DNA of 32,015 nucleotides from Candidatus Aenigmatarchaeota archaeon. Its GTDB lineage: Archaea; Aenigmatarchaeota; Aenigmatarchaeia; QMZP01. Shown one piece after another: positions 31,732 to 32,015 of the stretch. The stretch lies in assembly GCA_020343575.1 (NCBI GenBank), contig CP070801.1, positions 998,273 to 1,030,287 on the forward strand, read 5' to 3'. The notes below the pieces were generated by a model that was given only the letters and a program-made list of their open reading frames with translations, had not been told where the DNA came from and did no database searches. Positions within the stretch are counted from its first letter, which is position 1; every line of letters starts with the position of its first letter. A program made the translations under genes and the position numbers.

Positions 31732-32015
31732 ATGACTCGCGTTATCTGTGTGGCTTCTGGTAAAGGCGGTGTTGGGAAAACGACCGTCGTTTCAAACCTC
31801 TCAGCTGCCCTCGCTGCCCTAGGGAAATCTGTCATTGCGATAGACGGGAACCTTACGACTTCGAATCTTGGTCTGCATCTGGGCATATCCATGTATCCAA
31901 TAACCCTGCAAGATGTTTTGAGGGGGAGGGCGAACATAAGGGATGCAGTATATCACCATCAAGATGGGTTTAAGGTTGTTCCTGCAGATGTTTCAATAGA
32001 CAAGGTAATGTCCCC
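31732..32015 (+). CDS. minD: second MinD/ParA-type ATPase, 3' end beyond window
   Basis: The first 94 codons are visible: MTRVICVASGKGGVGKTTVVSN with the deviant Walker A, then IAIDGNLTTSNLGLHLG, TLQDVLRGRANIRDAVYHH and FKVVPADVSID. It aligns through these motifs with the MinD at 7689-8435 (DLSTSNLGLQLG, LQDVLEG, LKLVPASISLD), so they are paralogues. In this copy DGNLTTSN replaces DVDLSTSN. Its function and the ending cannot be seen here. Confidence 0.92.
   Translation, partial: MTRVICVASGKGGVGKTTVVSNLSAALAALGKSVIAIDGNLTTSNLGLHLGISMYPITLQDVLRGRANIRDAVYHHQDGFKVVPADVSIDKVMS

Noticed and set aside
1..32015. Mobile elements, integrases or attachment sites.
   Set aside because: No transposase, integrase, long inverted repeats or target duplications were seen; the tRNA is not followed by a repeated 3' fragment within the window.

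Overview
The window is archaeal. Genes are preceded by BRE/TATA-type promoters, many about 23-27 nt from the start codon (leaderless layout). The gene content is also archaeal: archaeal-type AlaRS with a Zn motif, P0/P1 ribosomal stalk proteins, Spt5/NusG followed by L11, Sec61-gamma, the HMG-CoA synthase/thiolase/DUF35 trio of isoprenoid synthesis, a long-chain polyprenyl diphosphate synthase, a KaiC-like ATPase, a CBS/zinc-ribbon protein and a tRNA with bulge-helix-bulge introns. Large Asn/Thr-rich surface proteins with pilin-like leaders, together with K/E-rich tails on ribosomal proteins, suggest a DPANN-type lineage. I infer that lineage and cannot prove it from this window.

Layout. 1-6632 (minus): a sequon-rich stalk-like protein followed by a giant surface protein (over 1900 residues, running off the left edge). 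6707-7688 (plus): a small winged-helix regulator with a palindromic operator candidate, then a secreted protein. 7689-11098 (minus): a MinD-type ATPase and the HMG-CoA synthase/thiolase/DUF35 operon. 11191-15096 (minus): a probable surface-glycan and phosphatase group (MraY/Alg7-like phosphoglycosyltransferase, ATP-grasp ligase, PIG-L deacetylase, PHP phosphoesterase, HAD hydrolase), in which the PIG-L and PHP genes are each broken by one in-frame stop. 15150-16124 (plus): a nitroreductase and a membrane-anchored CxxC protein. 16117-19044 (minus): alaS. 19114-24785 (plus): two overlapping genes for large secreted or membrane proteins, the second with four Cys clusters and three C-terminal membrane segments. 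24833-28970 (minus): secE-nusG-L11-[membrane winged-helix gene]-L1-L10-L12. 29036-30100 (minus): prenyl synthase. 30173-32015 (plus): KaiC-like ATPase, CBS protein, intron-bearing tRNA-Arg(CCT) and the start of a second MinD, with a tiny putative lipoprotein gene on the opposite strand. No stretch longer than about 130 bases lacks a plausible gene.

How it fits together. The HMG-CoA trio and the prenyl synthase are early and late steps of the isoprenoid lipid pathway. The MraY/Alg7-like enzyme would start lipid-linked glycans on polyprenyl phosphate, and the surface proteins carry dense N-glycosylation sequons, so they are plausible acceptors. The most notable items are the tRNA-Arg(CCT) with two separate introns that each fit a BHB motif, the two stop-interrupted metalloenzymes sharing the stop context GGGTGCTA(A/G)G, the two paired surface-protein operons, a P0 stalk protein with a polylysine tail in place of the usual acidic end, and a membrane-tethered regulator inside the ribosomal protein cluster.
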